A stretch of DNA of 64,000 nucleotides. Origin: CAVTJL01 sp963752325. Lineage in GTDB: Bacteria > Pseudomonadota > Alphaproteobacteria > Geminicoccales > Geminicoccaceae. The position numbers and the translations under genes are program-made. The notes below the pieces were generated by a model that was given only the letters and a program-made list of their open reading frames with translations, had not been told where the DNA came from and searched no databases. Of this stretch, positions 10,800 through 19,846 are shown piece by piece. Each line of letters opens with the position of its first letter. Within the stretch, counting starts at the first letter, position 1. The DNA lies in assembly GCA_963752325.1 (NCBI GenBank), contig CAVVXU010000007.1, forward strand, positions 901,583-965,582, in the 5' to 3' direction.

Positions 10800-10890
10800 C
10801 GCGGATGCTGGCAGTCGCCCGTAGCGTATTGACGGAAATCTTTGCATCCCTTAGCGTTTTCAGGCTTAGAGCGGCTTGAGGGGGAACTTT

Positions 10891-11199
10891 GTGGCCGGGC
10901 GGACCGTGACACGGGCACAGCTGGCCGAGGCGGTGTATCAAGAGGTCGGGCTATCGCGCAGCGAGTCCGCAGGGCTGGTCGACGCGATCCTTGAGGAGAT
11001 CACCGACTCGCTGCTTTCGGAGGGGGCCGTGAAGATCTCCTCCTTCGGGACCTTCGCGGTTCGTGGCAAGGGCCATCGTGTCGGTCGCAACCCCAAGACC
11101 GGCGAGGAGGTGCCCATTCTCCCAAGGCGTGTCCTGGTCTTCCGCGCGTCGCAGGTCCTCAAGGATCGCATCAATCACGATGGCACGGCCGACGGATGA
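10891..11199 (+). CDS. ihfA: Integration host factor alpha subunit
   Basis: A 102-residue HU/IHF-family protein. The DNA-binding arm has the IhfA signature GRNPKTGEEVPILPRRVLVF; KISSFGTFAVRGKGHRVGRN precedes it. GTG 10891 was chosen because GAGGGGGA at 10878-10885 is a near-perfect ribosome site 5 bp upstream; a TTG at 10876 lies within that site. IHF bends DNA at regulatory and recombination sites as a heterodimer with IhfB. The stop overlaps the MerR gene by 4 bp (ATGA). Confidence 0.95.
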   Translation: MAGRTVTRAQLAEAVYQEVGLSRSESAGLVDAILEEITDSLLSEGAVKISSFGTFAVRGKGHRVGRNPKTGEEVPILPRRVLVFRASQVLKDRINHDGTADG

Positions 11200-11630
11200 G
11201 CGAGGCTGCGGCAACTGCTCTTCGGCCACCCAAGTCCTCGGGCGCGTTCCGGACGATCAGCGAGGTGGCGGACGAGCTTAACGTGGCACAGCATGTTCTC
11301 CGGTTCTGGGAAAGCAAGTTCCCGCAGGTACGGCCCCTGAAGCGCGGCGGCGGGCGACGCTACTACCGGCCCGAGGATGTTGAGGTTCTACGTCAGATAC
11401 GCTCCCTACTCTACGAGGAGGGCTACACGATCCGGGGTGCGCAAAGGCTCTTGCGGGCCCGCCGGGCGCGACCCGCCGAGCAGGCTGCGGCCGAGCATCC
11501 CGAAGATGAGGCCGAGTTGGAGAGGGCGGGTGCGACGCCCCCCACCGCGCGAGACCTGCAGCGACGTCTTGCAGGGCTGCATGAGGAGCTGGTCGAGCTC
11601 CGCGACCTGATCGCCCGGGCCACACACTGA
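11196..11630 (+). CDS. MerR family transcriptional regulator
   Basis: A 144-residue regulator with an N-terminal MerR winged helix (FRTISEVADELNVAQHVLRFWE, residues about 18-39, then RRYYRPEDVEVLRQI) and a C-terminal helix ending in a coiled-coil stretch (about 95-140). There is no Cys-rich metal site, so the effector is unknown. This gene is consistently next to ihfA and a tRNA-Pro in Alphaproteobacteria. It is translationally coupled to ihfA. Confidence 0.9.
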   Translation: MSEAAATALRPPKSSGAFRTISEVADELNVAQHVLRFWESKFPQVRPLKRGGGRRYYRPEDVEVLRQIRSLLYEEGYTIRGAQRLLRARRARPAEQAAAEHPEDEAELERAGATPPTARDLQRRLAGLHEELVELRDLIARATH

Positions 11631-11641
11631 ACGAGCGCGGG

Positions 11642-11670
11642 TTGCCCTGCCTGACCCCGCTCACTATAGT
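11642..11670 (+). promoter_or_regulatory. Sigma-70-type promoter for tRNA-Pro
   Basis: TTGCCC at 11642-11647 and TATAGT at 11665-11670 with a 17-bp spacer, placed 22 bp before the mature tRNA start. Spacing and location fit a strong tRNA promoter. Confidence 0.7.
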
Positions 11671-11692
11671 CCGGCGCGTTGTCTCGACCGGT

Positions 11693-11769
11693 CGGAGCGT
11701 AGCGCAGCCTGGTAGCGCATCAGTCTGGGGGACTGGGGGTCCCGAGTTCAAATCTCGGCGCTCCGACCA
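11693..11769 (+). tRNA. tRNA-Pro (GGG anticodon)
   Basis: A 77-nt cloverleaf with encoded CCA. The acceptor stem CGGAGCG (11693-11699) pairs with CGCTCCG (11759-11765), followed by A73 and CCA. The D arm has GCGC/GCGC, the anticodon stem TCAGT/ACTGG with loop CTGGGGG gives anticodon GGG, and the T arm carries GTTCAAATC. It reads CCC and CCU. It follows the MerR gene by 62 bp. Confidence 0.97.
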
Positions 11770-12256
11770 ACTAAATAAGAAGCTTATCTTTCCCCCACCC
11801 TTCTGGAAATCTGCCCGTGTTCGTGCGGCGCCCGGATCGCCGTGACGGCGCGCATGCCCCTCCGCTGGGGCGGGGGCAAGCAGCATGCCTTCGCGATGCA
11901 ACACGCGATGCGCCGGTCTCTGGATGCTGCGCTGTGCTCGGGCACATCGCCTCGCAATGGCGCAGAGAGGCTCCCTCGCGCTGAAGGCTGACGATGCCCG
12001 CCCGCCCGCTCCAGACCCCAGCCTGCAACAGCCACCTTCCTCCCAGCGGCACGTTGGATCTCGGGGTGGACATTCCGGCAGAGCAGCCCGCCATCCCCGG
12101 CGCCACGACGGCGTGGTCCGTGGACACCGCCGTCGGGCATGTGTACCGTCATGTTATTGAAGTCTGCCATACGCCACGAGCGGGCCTCCACCGCTCGGGA
12201 AGGTGGCAACCGACCATCAGCATGCGCGGATGGCAGGGAAGACCTGAGAAGACACC
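11770..12256. other. Intergenic region between tRNA-Pro and the Mrp operon
   Basis: A 487-bp stretch with no frame resembling a known protein on either strand. It begins with a short AT-rich run (ACTAAATAAGAAGCTTATC), which contains the dyad AGAAGCTT/AAGCTTAT. tRNA-Pro genes can serve as integration sites, but no integrase or duplicated tRNA 3' end is seen here. It must hold the promoter for the antiporter operon; none is obvious. Confidence 0.5.
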
Positions 12257-12776
12257 ATGAATAGGCTTGGCAGCCAATCTTCCATTGGCGGCGCAGGATG
12301 GTCGGCGATGATCCGGGGGCTTGCGTTCCTCGGCCTATGGGTGGTGCTCTTCGGTGTTCACGGCGCCGATCTTGCTGTCGGCTTGGTGACCGCGATGGCA
12401 GCAACTTGGGTAAGCCTGCGTCTCCTGCCTCCGGCCATCCGTCGCCCGCGCCCCGCCATCCTGGCTCGCCTGGCGCTACGGTTCCTTTGGCAATCTGTTG
12501 CCGCCGGCGTCGATGTCGCAAGGCGGGCTCTGGACCCACAGTTGCCCCTGCGACCCGGCTTTGTGACCATTCCGATGGGCTTGGCCCCCGGGGCGGGACG
12601 CCAGGCCTTTCGCCTTCTGTCGAGCCTGCAGCCGGGCACCCTGCCTGTCGGGCCGGACGCGAACGGCAGGCTGACGGTCCACTGCCTCGACATCGAACAA
12701 CCTGTGGTAGCGACAGCTGACCGAGGAGCAGGCACTGCTGGCCCGGGCGCTCGGCCGCGATGCTGCCCATGAATGA
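12257..12776 (+). CDS. mrpE: Na+/H+ antiporter subunit E (frameshifted)
   Basis: Subunit E of an Mrp-type multisubunit cation/proton antiporter, about 155-172 residues. It has two N-terminal membrane helices and the conserved SLQPGTLPVGPDANGRLTVH segment. One extra base at about 12713 breaks the frame; after it, the expected C-terminus QLTEEQALLARALGRDAAHE continues to a stop at 12774-12776. Without correction the protein would end in an unrelated tail at 12772. ATG 12257 gives 17 extra residues; ATG 12308, preceded by AGGATGG, is an alternative start right at the first helix. It is the first gene of the operon and overlaps mrpF. Confidence 0.85.
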
Positions 12777-13041
12777 GTTTCTGCTCGCCGCCGCCGGCTT
12801 CGTGCTGGCGATGGTGGCGCTGGGGCTCGTGCGTGTGCTGCGCGGGCCGGCCGACGCCGATCGCATGATGGCGGCGCAGCTGCTGGCCACGGGGGGCATA
12901 GCCGCATTGCTGCTGCTGGCGACCGCGATCGACCGCCCTGCGATCGTCGACGTGGCGCTGGTCTTGGCCCTGCTCGGGGCCTTTGCCTCGGTGGCGCTCG
13001 TCAAAGGCGCGCCTCCGGCGGCCGATCGGCCGAAGCCTTAG
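12769..13041 (+). CDS. mrpF: Na+/H+ antiporter subunit F
   Basis: A 90-residue, three-helix protein with the MnhF/MrpF motif VRVLRGPADADRMMAAQLL in its first loop. ATG 12769 fits the family's short N-terminus; ATG 12760 would add three residues. It overlaps the corrected mrpE stop. Together with E and G it forms the small membrane part of the antiporter and is needed for its assembly. Confidence 0.92.
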   Translation: MNEFLLAAAGFVLAMVALGLVRVLRGPADADRMMAAQLLATGGIAALLLLATAIDRPAIVDVALVLALLGAFASVALVKGAPPAADRPKP

Positions 13042-13049
13042 CTCCCGGC

Positions 13050-13343
13050 ATGACCGCCGCCCTCGATATCCTCACCATCGTCGCGGTCGGGGCCGGCGCA
13101 TTTTTCTTTCTCGCCGGCACCATCGGGTTGCTGCGCTTCCCCGACACGCTGTGCCGCCTGCACGCCCTGACGAAAGCCGACAATCTCGGCCTCGGACTCG
13201 TGGTCCTGGGCCTGCTGCCGCAGGTGCCCGGCCCGCTCGTGGGGCTGAAGCTCGTGCTCGTCTGGCTTTTGGTCCTCGTTGCGGGCGCCACGGTGGCCCA
13301 GCTGATCGGACAGGTGGCGCTGGGCGGCGGACGGCGGCCGTGA
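13050..13343 (+). CDS. mrpG: Na+/H+ antiporter subunit G
   Basis: A 97-residue protein with three helices and the family-defining LLRFPDTLCRLHALTKADNL (residues about 29-48). It lies 8 bp behind mrpF and overlaps the next gene by 4 bp. Subunit G is a small integral membrane component of the Mrp complex. Confidence 0.93.
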   Translation: MTAALDILTIVAVGAGAFFFLAGTIGLLRFPDTLCRLHALTKADNLGLGLVVLGLLPQVPGPLVGLKLVLVWLLVLVAGATVAQLIGQVALGGGRRP

Positions 13344-14281
13344 GCGGAGCCCTCGTCCTCGATCTGGGCCTGGCGGTCCTGATCCTCGCCGTCGCGGCCT
13401 GGGTCACCCTGACGCGTGATGTCTTCGCCGCGGTCGTGGGCTTCATCGCCTATGGCCTCCTTCTCACGCTGGCCTGGGTAAGGCTGGCGGCGGTGGACGT
13501 CGCGATGACCGAGGCTGCGATCGGCGCCGGCGTGACGGGCGTCCTCCTGCTCGGCGCGGCAGCGCGTGTGCGTGGTGCTGGCGCCTTCGCCGAGGCGGCG
13601 GGACCAGCCCAGCGCGGCGCGGCGGCCGTCCTGTCCCTGCTGGTCGCGGCCGGGATCGCCGTCGGCGTGCTGTGGCTGCCGGACAAGGCTCCGACGCTGG
13701 CGCCGCTGGCGGCGGCGGGACTGCCGGCGACCGGCCTCGGCAATCCGGTCACGGCGACCCTGATGGCCTACCGCGCTGTCGATACCTTGCTCGAGAAAGT
13801 GGTGCTCGTGCTGGCGCTCGTGGGCGTGTGGTCGCTGGCGCCGGATCGCCTCTGGGGCGGCAGCCCAGGCCCCCGCTATCGACTCGAGCGGGACGGCGTG
13901 CTGGCCTTTCTCGCCCGGCTGCTGATCCCTGTCGGGATCGTCGTGGGTGTCTATGTGCTCTGGGTCAGCGCCGACGAGCCGGGAGGCGCCTTCCAGGGCG
14001 GCACGATCCTGGCCGCCATGTGGATCCTCGGGATGATGGCTGGCCTGACCGAGGCGCCGGCGGTCAGCCGGCGTCGGCTTCGCCTCGTCCTCGTTGCGGG
14101 TGCCACCGTGTTTCTCGCCGTGGGCCTCGCGGGCTTTGTCCTGGCCGACGCCTTCCTCGCCTATCCCCCTGCATTCGCGAAGGCATTCATCCTGGCGATC
14201 GAGGTGCCGGTCACCCTCTCTATCGCCGCGACGCTCGGAATGCTGGCTGCCGGCCCGCCGGAGCGGATGCCCCGGCAATGA
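13340..14281 (+). CDS. MbhD-MnhB fusion subunit of the Mrp antiporter
   Basis: A 313-residue membrane protein with a GTG start at 13340 inside the mrpG stop. The N-terminal about 75 residues form an MbhD-type domain (YGLLLTLAWVRLAAVDVAMTE), and residues about 180-305 form an MnhB domain (LLIPVGIVVGVYVLWVSADEPGGAFQGG). In classical Mrp systems these parts are the C-terminal end of MrpA and separate MrpB. Here they stand alone without the large N-terminal MrpA domain, an arrangement seen in the group related to membrane-bound hydrogenase modules. The stop overlaps mrpC by 4 bp. Confidence 0.88.
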   Translation: MSGALVLDLGLAVLILAVAAWVTLTRDVFAAVVGFIAYGLLLTLAWVRLAAVDVAMTEAAIGAGVTGVLLLGAAARVRGAGAFAEAAGPAQRGAAAVLSLLVAAGIAVGVLWLPDKAPTLAPLAAAGLPATGLGNPVTATLMAYRAVDTLLEKVVLVLALVGVWSLAPDRLWGGSPGPRYRLERDGVLAFLARLLIPVGIVVGVYVLWVSADEPGGAFQGGTILAAMWILGMMAGLTEAPAVSRRRLRLVLVAGATVFLAVGLAGFVLADAFLAYPPAFAKAFILAIEVPVTLSIAATLGMLAAGPPERMPRQ

Positions 14282-14621
14282 GCACGGCTACGCTCTTCGG
14301 CCTTCTGGGCGCGGCGCTCGTCGGCCTCGGCCTCTTCGGGCTGGCGACCGAGGCTACCCGCTCCGCAAGCTTCTGGCCTTCAACCTCATCGGCGGCGGCG
14401 CCTTTCTGCTCTTCGGCGTGGTCGCGCGGCGGGGGGCGGTGGGTGTGCTCGGCGCCGATCCGGTGCCGCACGCGATGGTCATCACCGGTATCGTCGTCGC
14501 CTTCGCGGCAACGGCCTTGGGCGTGGCCCTGATCGTGCGCCTTGGCGACGAGACGAGCGGCACGGGCCGCCCCGCCGACCAGCCGGCCCAGTCCGCTCCC
14601 GACAGGGGCGATCCGTGCTGA
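14278..14621 (+). CDS. mrpC: Na+/H+ antiporter subunit C, NuoK-like (frameshifted)
   Basis: A NuoK-like three-helix subunit of about 114 residues. The first 24 residues (FGLLGAALVGLGLFGL) read in one frame. At about 14350-14351 two surplus bases (or one missing base) shift the frame, and the expected continuation GYPLRKLLAFNLIGGGAFLL follows, then HAMVITGIVVAFAATALGVA to the stop at 14621. This residue spacing fits MrpC if two bases are removed. It overlaps mrpD by 7 bp. Confidence 0.83.
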
Positions 14622-16147
14622 GCCAGGCTTCCGATCTCGCCGGCTCGGGAGACGCCGGCGGCTTTCTGCTCGTCCTGGCGCTCATGCTCCCCGCTGCCGG
14701 CGTCCTGCTGGCCATGGTGCTGGGCGGACGTCGCGCCGAGCAGATCGCCCTCGTGCTCCTGCCGGTCGGGCTCGCCCTCTCGCTCGCGATCTTCGGCCGC
14801 GTCTGGCAATCCAACGCGGCTCTGACCTACATCCTCGGCGGTTGGCAGCCTCCCCTCGGCATCACGCTCCGCGTCGACGGCCTCTCGGCGGCGATGCTCG
14901 TGATGACGGCGGTCGTCATCTGCGCCACGGGGCTCTTCGCGCGTGGCGACTACGCGACTCCGCCAGGGGTGTCCGAGGCACGGACGCCCACGGTCTTCTG
15001 GATACTTCTGCTCGGCCTCTGGGGAGCGATGAACGCCGTCTTCCTGGGCGACGATCTCTTCAATCTCTACGTCGCCCTCGAGCTCCTGACCTTCTCCGCG
15101 GTACCGCTCGTCTGCCTCGACGGCCGCGCGGAGACGATTGCCGCAGCGCTTCGCTATCTCCTGGTGGCGCTCGCCGGCTCCATCCTCTACCTCCTGGGCG
15201 TAGCGCTGCTCTACGGCGCCTACGGCACGCTCGACATCGTCCTTCTGTCCGGCCGCGTCCACGCCGATCCGGCCACATGGGCGGCGGCCGTGCTCATCAC
15301 GGCCGGGCTGATGGCCAAGTCCGCGCTCTTCCCCCTCCATGTCTGGCTGCCGCCCGCCCATGCGGGCGCTCCGCCGGCGGCGAGCGCCGTGCTTTCGGCC
15401 CTGGTGGTCAAGGCATCGTTCTTCCTGATCGTCCGGCTGTGGTTCAGCGTGATGCCGGGGCTGATGACGCCGACGGCGGGGCAGCTTCTGGCGGCCCTGG
15501 GTGCCGGCGCCGTGCTCGTGGGCGGCGTGGGGGCGCTGCGCCAGGCGCGGCTCAAGCTCCTGGTCGCCTATTCCACGGTGGCACAGATCGGCTATCTGTT
15601 CCTGGTCTTCCCCCTTGCCGGCTATGGGGCGGCGGTGCCCTGGAGCGCCATCGCCTGGACCGGCGGCGTGCTCCAGCTCGTCTCCCACGCCTTCGCCAAG
15701 GCAGCCATGTTCATGGCGGCCGGCATCATCAGCGCGACGCTCGGTCATGACAGGATTGCCGGGCTCGGCGGGATCGGCCGGATACTGCCGATGACGTTGA
15801 TCGCCTTTGCGCTTGCGGGACTGTCGTTGATGGGCGTGCCGTGGAGCGGCGGATTCGTGGCGAAGTGGCTTCTGCTCCGGGCATCGATCGAGAGCGGCCA
15901 ATGGTGGTGGGCACTCGTCATTCTGGGCGGTGGCCTTCTTGCGGGTGGCTATGTCTTCCGTGTCCTCGCCCCGTCATTGGCCGGCACGGCGGAGCCGGTG
16001 GCGCGGCGTGCCACGGTGCCGCGCCGCAAGGAGCTGGTGGTCCTGGCGCTGGCCCTGCTCTCGGTGCTGCTGGGCCTCGTGCCGCTCGGCAAGCTCGGGG
16101 TCCTGCAGATCGGCCGTCTGCACGTCCTCGAGGCGAGCCTCCATTGA
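14615..16147 (+). CDS. mrpD: Proton-conducting antiporter subunit D (NuoM/N-like)
   Basis: A 510-residue, about 14-helix protein of the complex I antiporter family. Key charged helix motifs are visible: the Glu-bearing LYVALELLTFSAVPL, the Lys-bearing MAKSALFPLHVWLPPAHAGAP and the LVSHAFAKAAMFMAAGI helix. GTG 14615 is the only start consistent with the overlap to mrpC. These channels move protons in exchange for Na+ or another cation. It is intact, unlike its neighbour mrpC. Confidence 0.92.
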   Translation: MLSQASDLAGSGDAGGFLLVLALMLPAAGVLLAMVLGGRRAEQIALVLLPVGLALSLAIFGRVWQSNAALTYILGGWQPPLGITLRVDGLSAAMLVMTAVVICATGLFARGDYATPPGVSEARTPTVFWILLLGLWGAMNAVFLGDDLFNLYVALELLTFSAVPLVCLDGRAETIAAALRYLLVALAGSILYLLGVALLYGAYGTLDIVLLSGRVHADPATWAAAVLITAGLMAKSALFPLHVWLPPAHAGAPPAASAVLSALVVKASFFLIVRLWFSVMPGLMTPTAGQLLAALGAGAVLVGGVGALRQARLKLLVAYSTVAQIGYLFLVFPLAGYGAAVPWSAIAWTGGVLQLVSHAFAKAAMFMAAGIISATLGHDRIAGLGGIGRILPMTLIAFALAGLSLMGVPWSGGFVAKWLLLRASIESGQWWWALVILGGGLLAGGYVFRVLAPSLAGTAEPVARRATVPRRKELVVLALALLSVLLGLVPLGKLGVLQIGRLHVLEASLH

Positions 16148-16181
16148 GCTCGCGCGCCAGACCCCATTGGCATGGTGGCCC

Positions 16182-17813
16182 ATGACGTTTTCCGCCGCGC
16201 TGCTCGTGCTTACCCTCGTCCTCCCCCTGGTGATGCTCGTGGCCTGCATCGGGCGATGGCCTCGCGAGCACATGCTTTCATGGCTGTGGCTGGCGCCCGT
16301 TCCGGGGCTCGCCGCGGCATTCTTCTCGGCCGGCGCGCCGTCGCTGGTGCTGGAGCTGCCGGTTCTGAAGGTGGTGCTGGCGCTCGACCTGCCGGGCGCG
16401 ATCCTGCTGGGCGCGGCCGCGCTGCTCTGGATCTGCGCCGGCGCCTATGCCGCCACCTATCTCCGCGGCAAGCCGCACGGCGGGCGCTTCGCCGAGTTCT
16501 GGCTGATGACGCTCACCGGCAGCCTCGGCGTCTTCATGGCTGCCGACCTTGCGAGCTTCTTTCTTCTCTTCACGATCGCAAGCCTCGCCGCATATGGGCT
16601 CGTGCTGCACGACGGCACGCCTCGGGCGCTGCGTGCCAGCACCATCTATCTCGAGCTCGCGATCGCGGGCGAGGTGTTCCTGCTGATGGGCTTCGTCCTC
16701 CTGGCGACGGCAGCGCCGGGAGGCGATCTGCTGATCAGCCACGTGCTGGCAGCGCTGCCCACCTCGCCCTGGCGCACGGCCACCCTTTTGTTCCTCCTCG
16801 CCGGCTTCGGCCTCAAGGCCGGGCTCGTGCCGCTTCACGTCTGGCTGCCAATCGCCCACCCTGCGGCACCCATGCCCGCCTCGGCGGTCCTCAGCGGCGC
16901 CATCATCAAGGCCGGTATCATCGGGCTGATCCGCTTCATGCCCCTGGGTGCCGTGCCCTCCGGCTGGGGCATGGTCCTCGTGACGGTGGGCCTCGTCACC
17001 ACCTTCTATGCCGTCGCCATCGGGATCACCCAGGTCAATCCCAAGACGGTGCTGGCCTATTCCAGCGTCAGCCAGATGGGGCTGGTCACGACCGTGCTGG
17101 GCATGGGCCTGATTGCCGGCAGCGCGCGGCTGGACCTCGACGCCGCCTATCTCGCGGCACACCACGTGCTGGCCAAGGGCGCTCTCTTCCTGGCCGTGGG
17201 CGTCGCCGCCGCGACCCACCGGCGTCTCTGGCCCGTTCTCGTGCCGGCGGCGGTGCTGGCGCTCGGCATGGGCGGCCTGCCGCTCACGGGCGGCGCTCTG
17301 GCGAAGCTGGCAGCGAAGGCGCAGCTCGGCTACGGCCTCGTCGGCACGCTGGGCTATCTGTCGGCGGCAGGCACGACGCTGCTCATGTTGCGCTTCCTGG
17401 AGCGTCTCGTCGCCACGAGGCCCGACGAGGAGGACGCCGTGGCTCCGGCCGGCCTCACCCTGCCGTGGCTGGCTATGGCGCTTGCCGCCGTCGTGGTGCC
17501 CTGGGCCCTTTATCCGCTGGCGACAGGCGGCAGCCTCGCCGACCCGCTGAAGCCGGCAGCGCTCTGGGGAGCGCTCTGGCCGGTCCTGCTGGGCGCAGCG
17601 CTCTTTGCCGCGCTGCGGCGCTGGGGCCGCCATCTCCCGCAGGTGCCGGAAGGCGACATCGTCGTGATCGGCGAGAGCGCCTCGCGCGTGGCGGTCAGCT
17701 GTGCCGACGTCGTCGAGCGGGCGGACCGGGCGCTGCGCTCCTGGCCCAGCATGGGCCTGTCGCTCATCGCGATCACGGTCGCCCTGGGCGCTGCGCTTCT
17801 CATCGGCCGCTGA
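16182..17813 (+). CDS. Second proton-conducting antiporter subunit (NuoL/M/N-like)
   Basis: A 543-residue complex I-type antiporter subunit, 35 bp after mrpD. Conserved parts are GFGLKAGLVPLHVWLPIAHP, ASAVLSGAIIKAGIIGLIRF and YSSVSQMGLVTTVLGMG; HHVLAKGALFLAVGV is the Lys-bearing helix. The soluble C-terminal region (after about 475) is short. It probably replaces the large MrpA proton channel, giving a complex with two proton paths. ATG 16182 was chosen; the frame is open further upstream, but no conserved sequence is present there. Confidence 0.9.
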   Translation: MTFSAALLVLTLVLPLVMLVACIGRWPREHMLSWLWLAPVPGLAAAFFSAGAPSLVLELPVLKVVLALDLPGAILLGAAALLWICAGAYAATYLRGKPHGGRFAEFWLMTLTGSLGVFMAADLASFFLLFTIASLAAYGLVLHDGTPRALRASTIYLELAIAGEVFLLMGFVLLATAAPGGDLLISHVLAALPTSPWRTATLLFLLAGFGLKAGLVPLHVWLPIAHPAAPMPASAVLSGAIIKAGIIGLIRFMPLGAVPSGWGMVLVTVGLVTTFYAVAIGITQVNPKTVLAYSSVSQMGLVTTVLGMGLIAGSARLDLDAAYLAAHHVLAKGALFLAVGVAAATHRRLWPVLVPAAVLALGMGGLPLTGGALAKLAAKAQLGYGLVGTLGYLSAAGTTLLMLRFLERLVATRPDEEDAVAPAGLTLPWLAMALAAVVVPWALYPLATGGSLADPLKPAALWGALWPVLLGAALFAALRRWGRHLPQVPEGDIVVIGESASRVAVSCADVVERADRALRSWPSMGLSLIAITVALGAALLIGR

Positions 17814-17941
17814 TCACGCTCGCTAGAACCTCCCGGTCGATCCCGACGGGCAAATCCGCAAAGCGGGCTCACCCGTTGACCGGGGCTTCTTGTATGGGCA
17901 AGTGTTCGGCGCGGGCCCGGGGCCCGACTGAAGCAGCCTGA

Positions 17942-18520
17942 ATGAAGGAAAACTCTATGGTGATGTCGCGCCGTGCCCTGGGTCGCGGGCTGGTCGGTTT
18001 CGGAGCGACCGCGCTCGGCGCGGCCTGCAGCACGACCGAGGAGTCGCGTGCAAATCTCGATGCCCGCGCACAGGCCGCCCTGGCCGGACTAGAGGCTCAG
18101 GTGCCGGCAGCTCGGAGCGTCGCCGAGAGCTCACGCGCCTACCTCATCTTTCCTGGCGTGACCCAGGGCAGCTTCATGTTCGGCGGGCAGTTCGGCCAGG
18201 GCGTGCTCTACCAGGGCGGCAAGCCCACTGGCTTCTACAGCCTCACCGGCGGCTCGTTCGGCCTCCAGATCGGTGCCCAGACCTTCTCCCAGGGCTACTT
18301 CTTCACCACCGACCAGGCGTTGAACACGTTCCAGACCATGAACGGCTTCCAGGTCGGCGTCGGCGTCGACTTCGCCGTGGCCACGGTTGGGGCGCGCGGC
18401 GAGATCAGCAACACGACGCTGCAGAAGCCGATCATCGTCTTCGTCTGGGGCCAGTCGGGGCTGGTCGCCGGCGTCAACGTCGCCGGCCAGACGATCACCC
18501 GATTGGCGAAGAGGAGCTGA
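17942..18520 (+). CDS. Lipid-binding SYLF (YSC84-type) lipoprotein
   Basis: A 192-residue protein with a twin-arginine-like start (SRRALGRGLVGFGATALGAAC) whose hydrophobic stretch ends in a lipobox Cys around residue 29. The rest is one SYLF domain: AYLIFPGVTQGSFMFGGQFG, FYSLTGGSFGLQIGAQ and a C-terminal GLVAGVNVAGQTITRL. SYLF domains bind phosphoinositides in eukaryotes; bacterial members are exported and of unknown role. ATG 17957 is an alternative start. It is convergent with arcA (52 bp between stops). Confidence 0.88.
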   Translation: MKENSMVMSRRALGRGLVGFGATALGAACSTTEESRANLDARAQAALAGLEAQVPAARSVAESSRAYLIFPGVTQGSFMFGGQFGQGVLYQGGKPTGFYSLTGGSFGLQIGAQTFSQGYFFTTDQALNTFQTMNGFQVGVGVDFAVATVGARGEISNTTLQKPIIVFVWGQSGLVAGVNVAGQTITRLAKRS

Positions 18521-18572
18521 GCCCTGGCGCCTCTCGGGTGACCGGCTGGACGCGGCGACGGGATCCCGGAGG

Positions 18573-19828
18573 CTAGGCCGGGTCGCGGATCAGCGGGCAG
18601 GTCATGCAGTGCCCGCCGCCGCGGCCGCGGCCGAGCTCGGCGCCGACGATCTCGATGACCTCGACGCCTTCCTTGCGCAGCGCGGTGTTGACCTCGACGT
18701 TGCGGTCATAGGCGAAGACCACGCCCGGCGAGACGGCGACGAGGTTGTTGCCGCTGTCCCACTGCTGCCGCTCGCCGGCATAGGGGTCGCCGCCGGTCGC
18801 CACGATGCGCAGCTTCTTGAGGCCCATCGCCTCTGCGACCACGTCCGTGAACGGCTTTTTCTCGAGCGTGATCTCGATGCCGGTCGGGCCGCTGCCCGGG
18901 CGCAGGGAGATCGGGTGGATGCGGTCGACGATGTCGCGGAACACCGTCACCACGTCGCGGTCGGCAAAAGTAAAGACGGTGTCGAGATGCATGGCGGCCC
19001 GAAGCTTGGGCATAGCAGCGGCGATGACCCGCGTGGCGGCGCCCTTGGCGAACAGCTCCTTCGCGACCTGGGTGATCGCCTGGCGCGAGGTCCGCTCGCT
19101 CATGCCGATCAGGACGATGCCGTTGCCGGCGATGAGCACGTCGCCGCCCTCGAGGGTCGCAGACCCGTGGTTGACGTCGGGGTCGCCCCACCAGACCTGG
19201 ATGTTGGCGTCCTTGAAGCTCGGATGGAACTTGTAGATCGCCGTGGTGAGCAGCGTCTCCTCGTGCCGTGCCGGCCAGTAGAGCGGGTTCAGCGGTCACG
19301 CCACCATAGATCCAGCAGGTCGTGTCGCGCGTGTAGAGCGTGTTCGGGAGCGGCGGCAGCAGGTATTCGGCGGCGCCGGTCGCCTCGCGGACCATGGTGA
19401 GGTACTCGGACTGGTACTTGTCCGGCAGCTCGAGCGCCGAGAGACCGCCGATCATCACCTCGGCCAACTTCCGCGAATCGAGGCTGTCAAGGAAGCCCCG
19501 GGTCTCGGCGACGAGGCCCAGGCCCACCTCGTTGACCGTGATCTGCCGGTCCAGCAGCCACTTTTTCGCTTCCGGGTTGTCGAGCGTCTCGGCCAGCGCG
19601 TTGTGCATCTCGACGACGTCGACGCCGCGCTCGCGCATCTTGGTCATGAAGTCGAAATGGTCGCGCTTGGCGTTCTGCACCCACAGCACGTCGTCGAACA
19701 GCAGCGAGTCGCAATTGGAGGGCGTCAGGCGCGTGTGCGCCAGCCCCGGCGCGCAGACCAGCACCTTGTGGAGCTGGCCCGACCTCGGAATGCACGCCGT
19801 ATTTGGGCTGCGTGCCAGCTTGAGCCAT
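18573..19828 (-). CDS. arcA: Arginine deiminase (two frameshifts)
   Basis: About 418 residues after correction. The first segment (KYGVHSEVG) is broken by an extra base near 19780; LHKVLVCAPGLAHTRLTPSN then follows. A second extra base near 19293 separates TRDTTCWIYGGVT from NPLYWPARHEETLLTTAIYK. Catalytic landmarks are present: GGDVLIAGNG, the DTVFTFAD histidine/aspartate region and the C-terminal nucleophile Cys in RGRGGGHCMTCPL. It converts arginine to citrulline and ammonia. It starts 18 bp after the permease gene on the same strand, forming an arcD-arcA pair. No ornithine carbamoyltransferase or carbamate kinase is nearby. Confidence 0.92.
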
Positions 19829-19846
19829 CGTTGAGCCTCCCTAGGA

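Noticed and set aside
8025..10847. Very long open frame on the minus strand opposite DUF177, plsX and fabH (similar ones at 4621-5814, 14354-15901, 16278-17633 and 28280-30412)
   Set aside because: High GC suppresses stop codons; these frames are rich in Arg, Gly, Ala and Pro, show no domain, and lie antisense to clearly conserved genes.
11693..12256. Genomic island inserted at the tRNA-Pro 3' end
   Set aside because: No integrase, no repeated tRNA 3' end and no change in composition before the Mrp operon.
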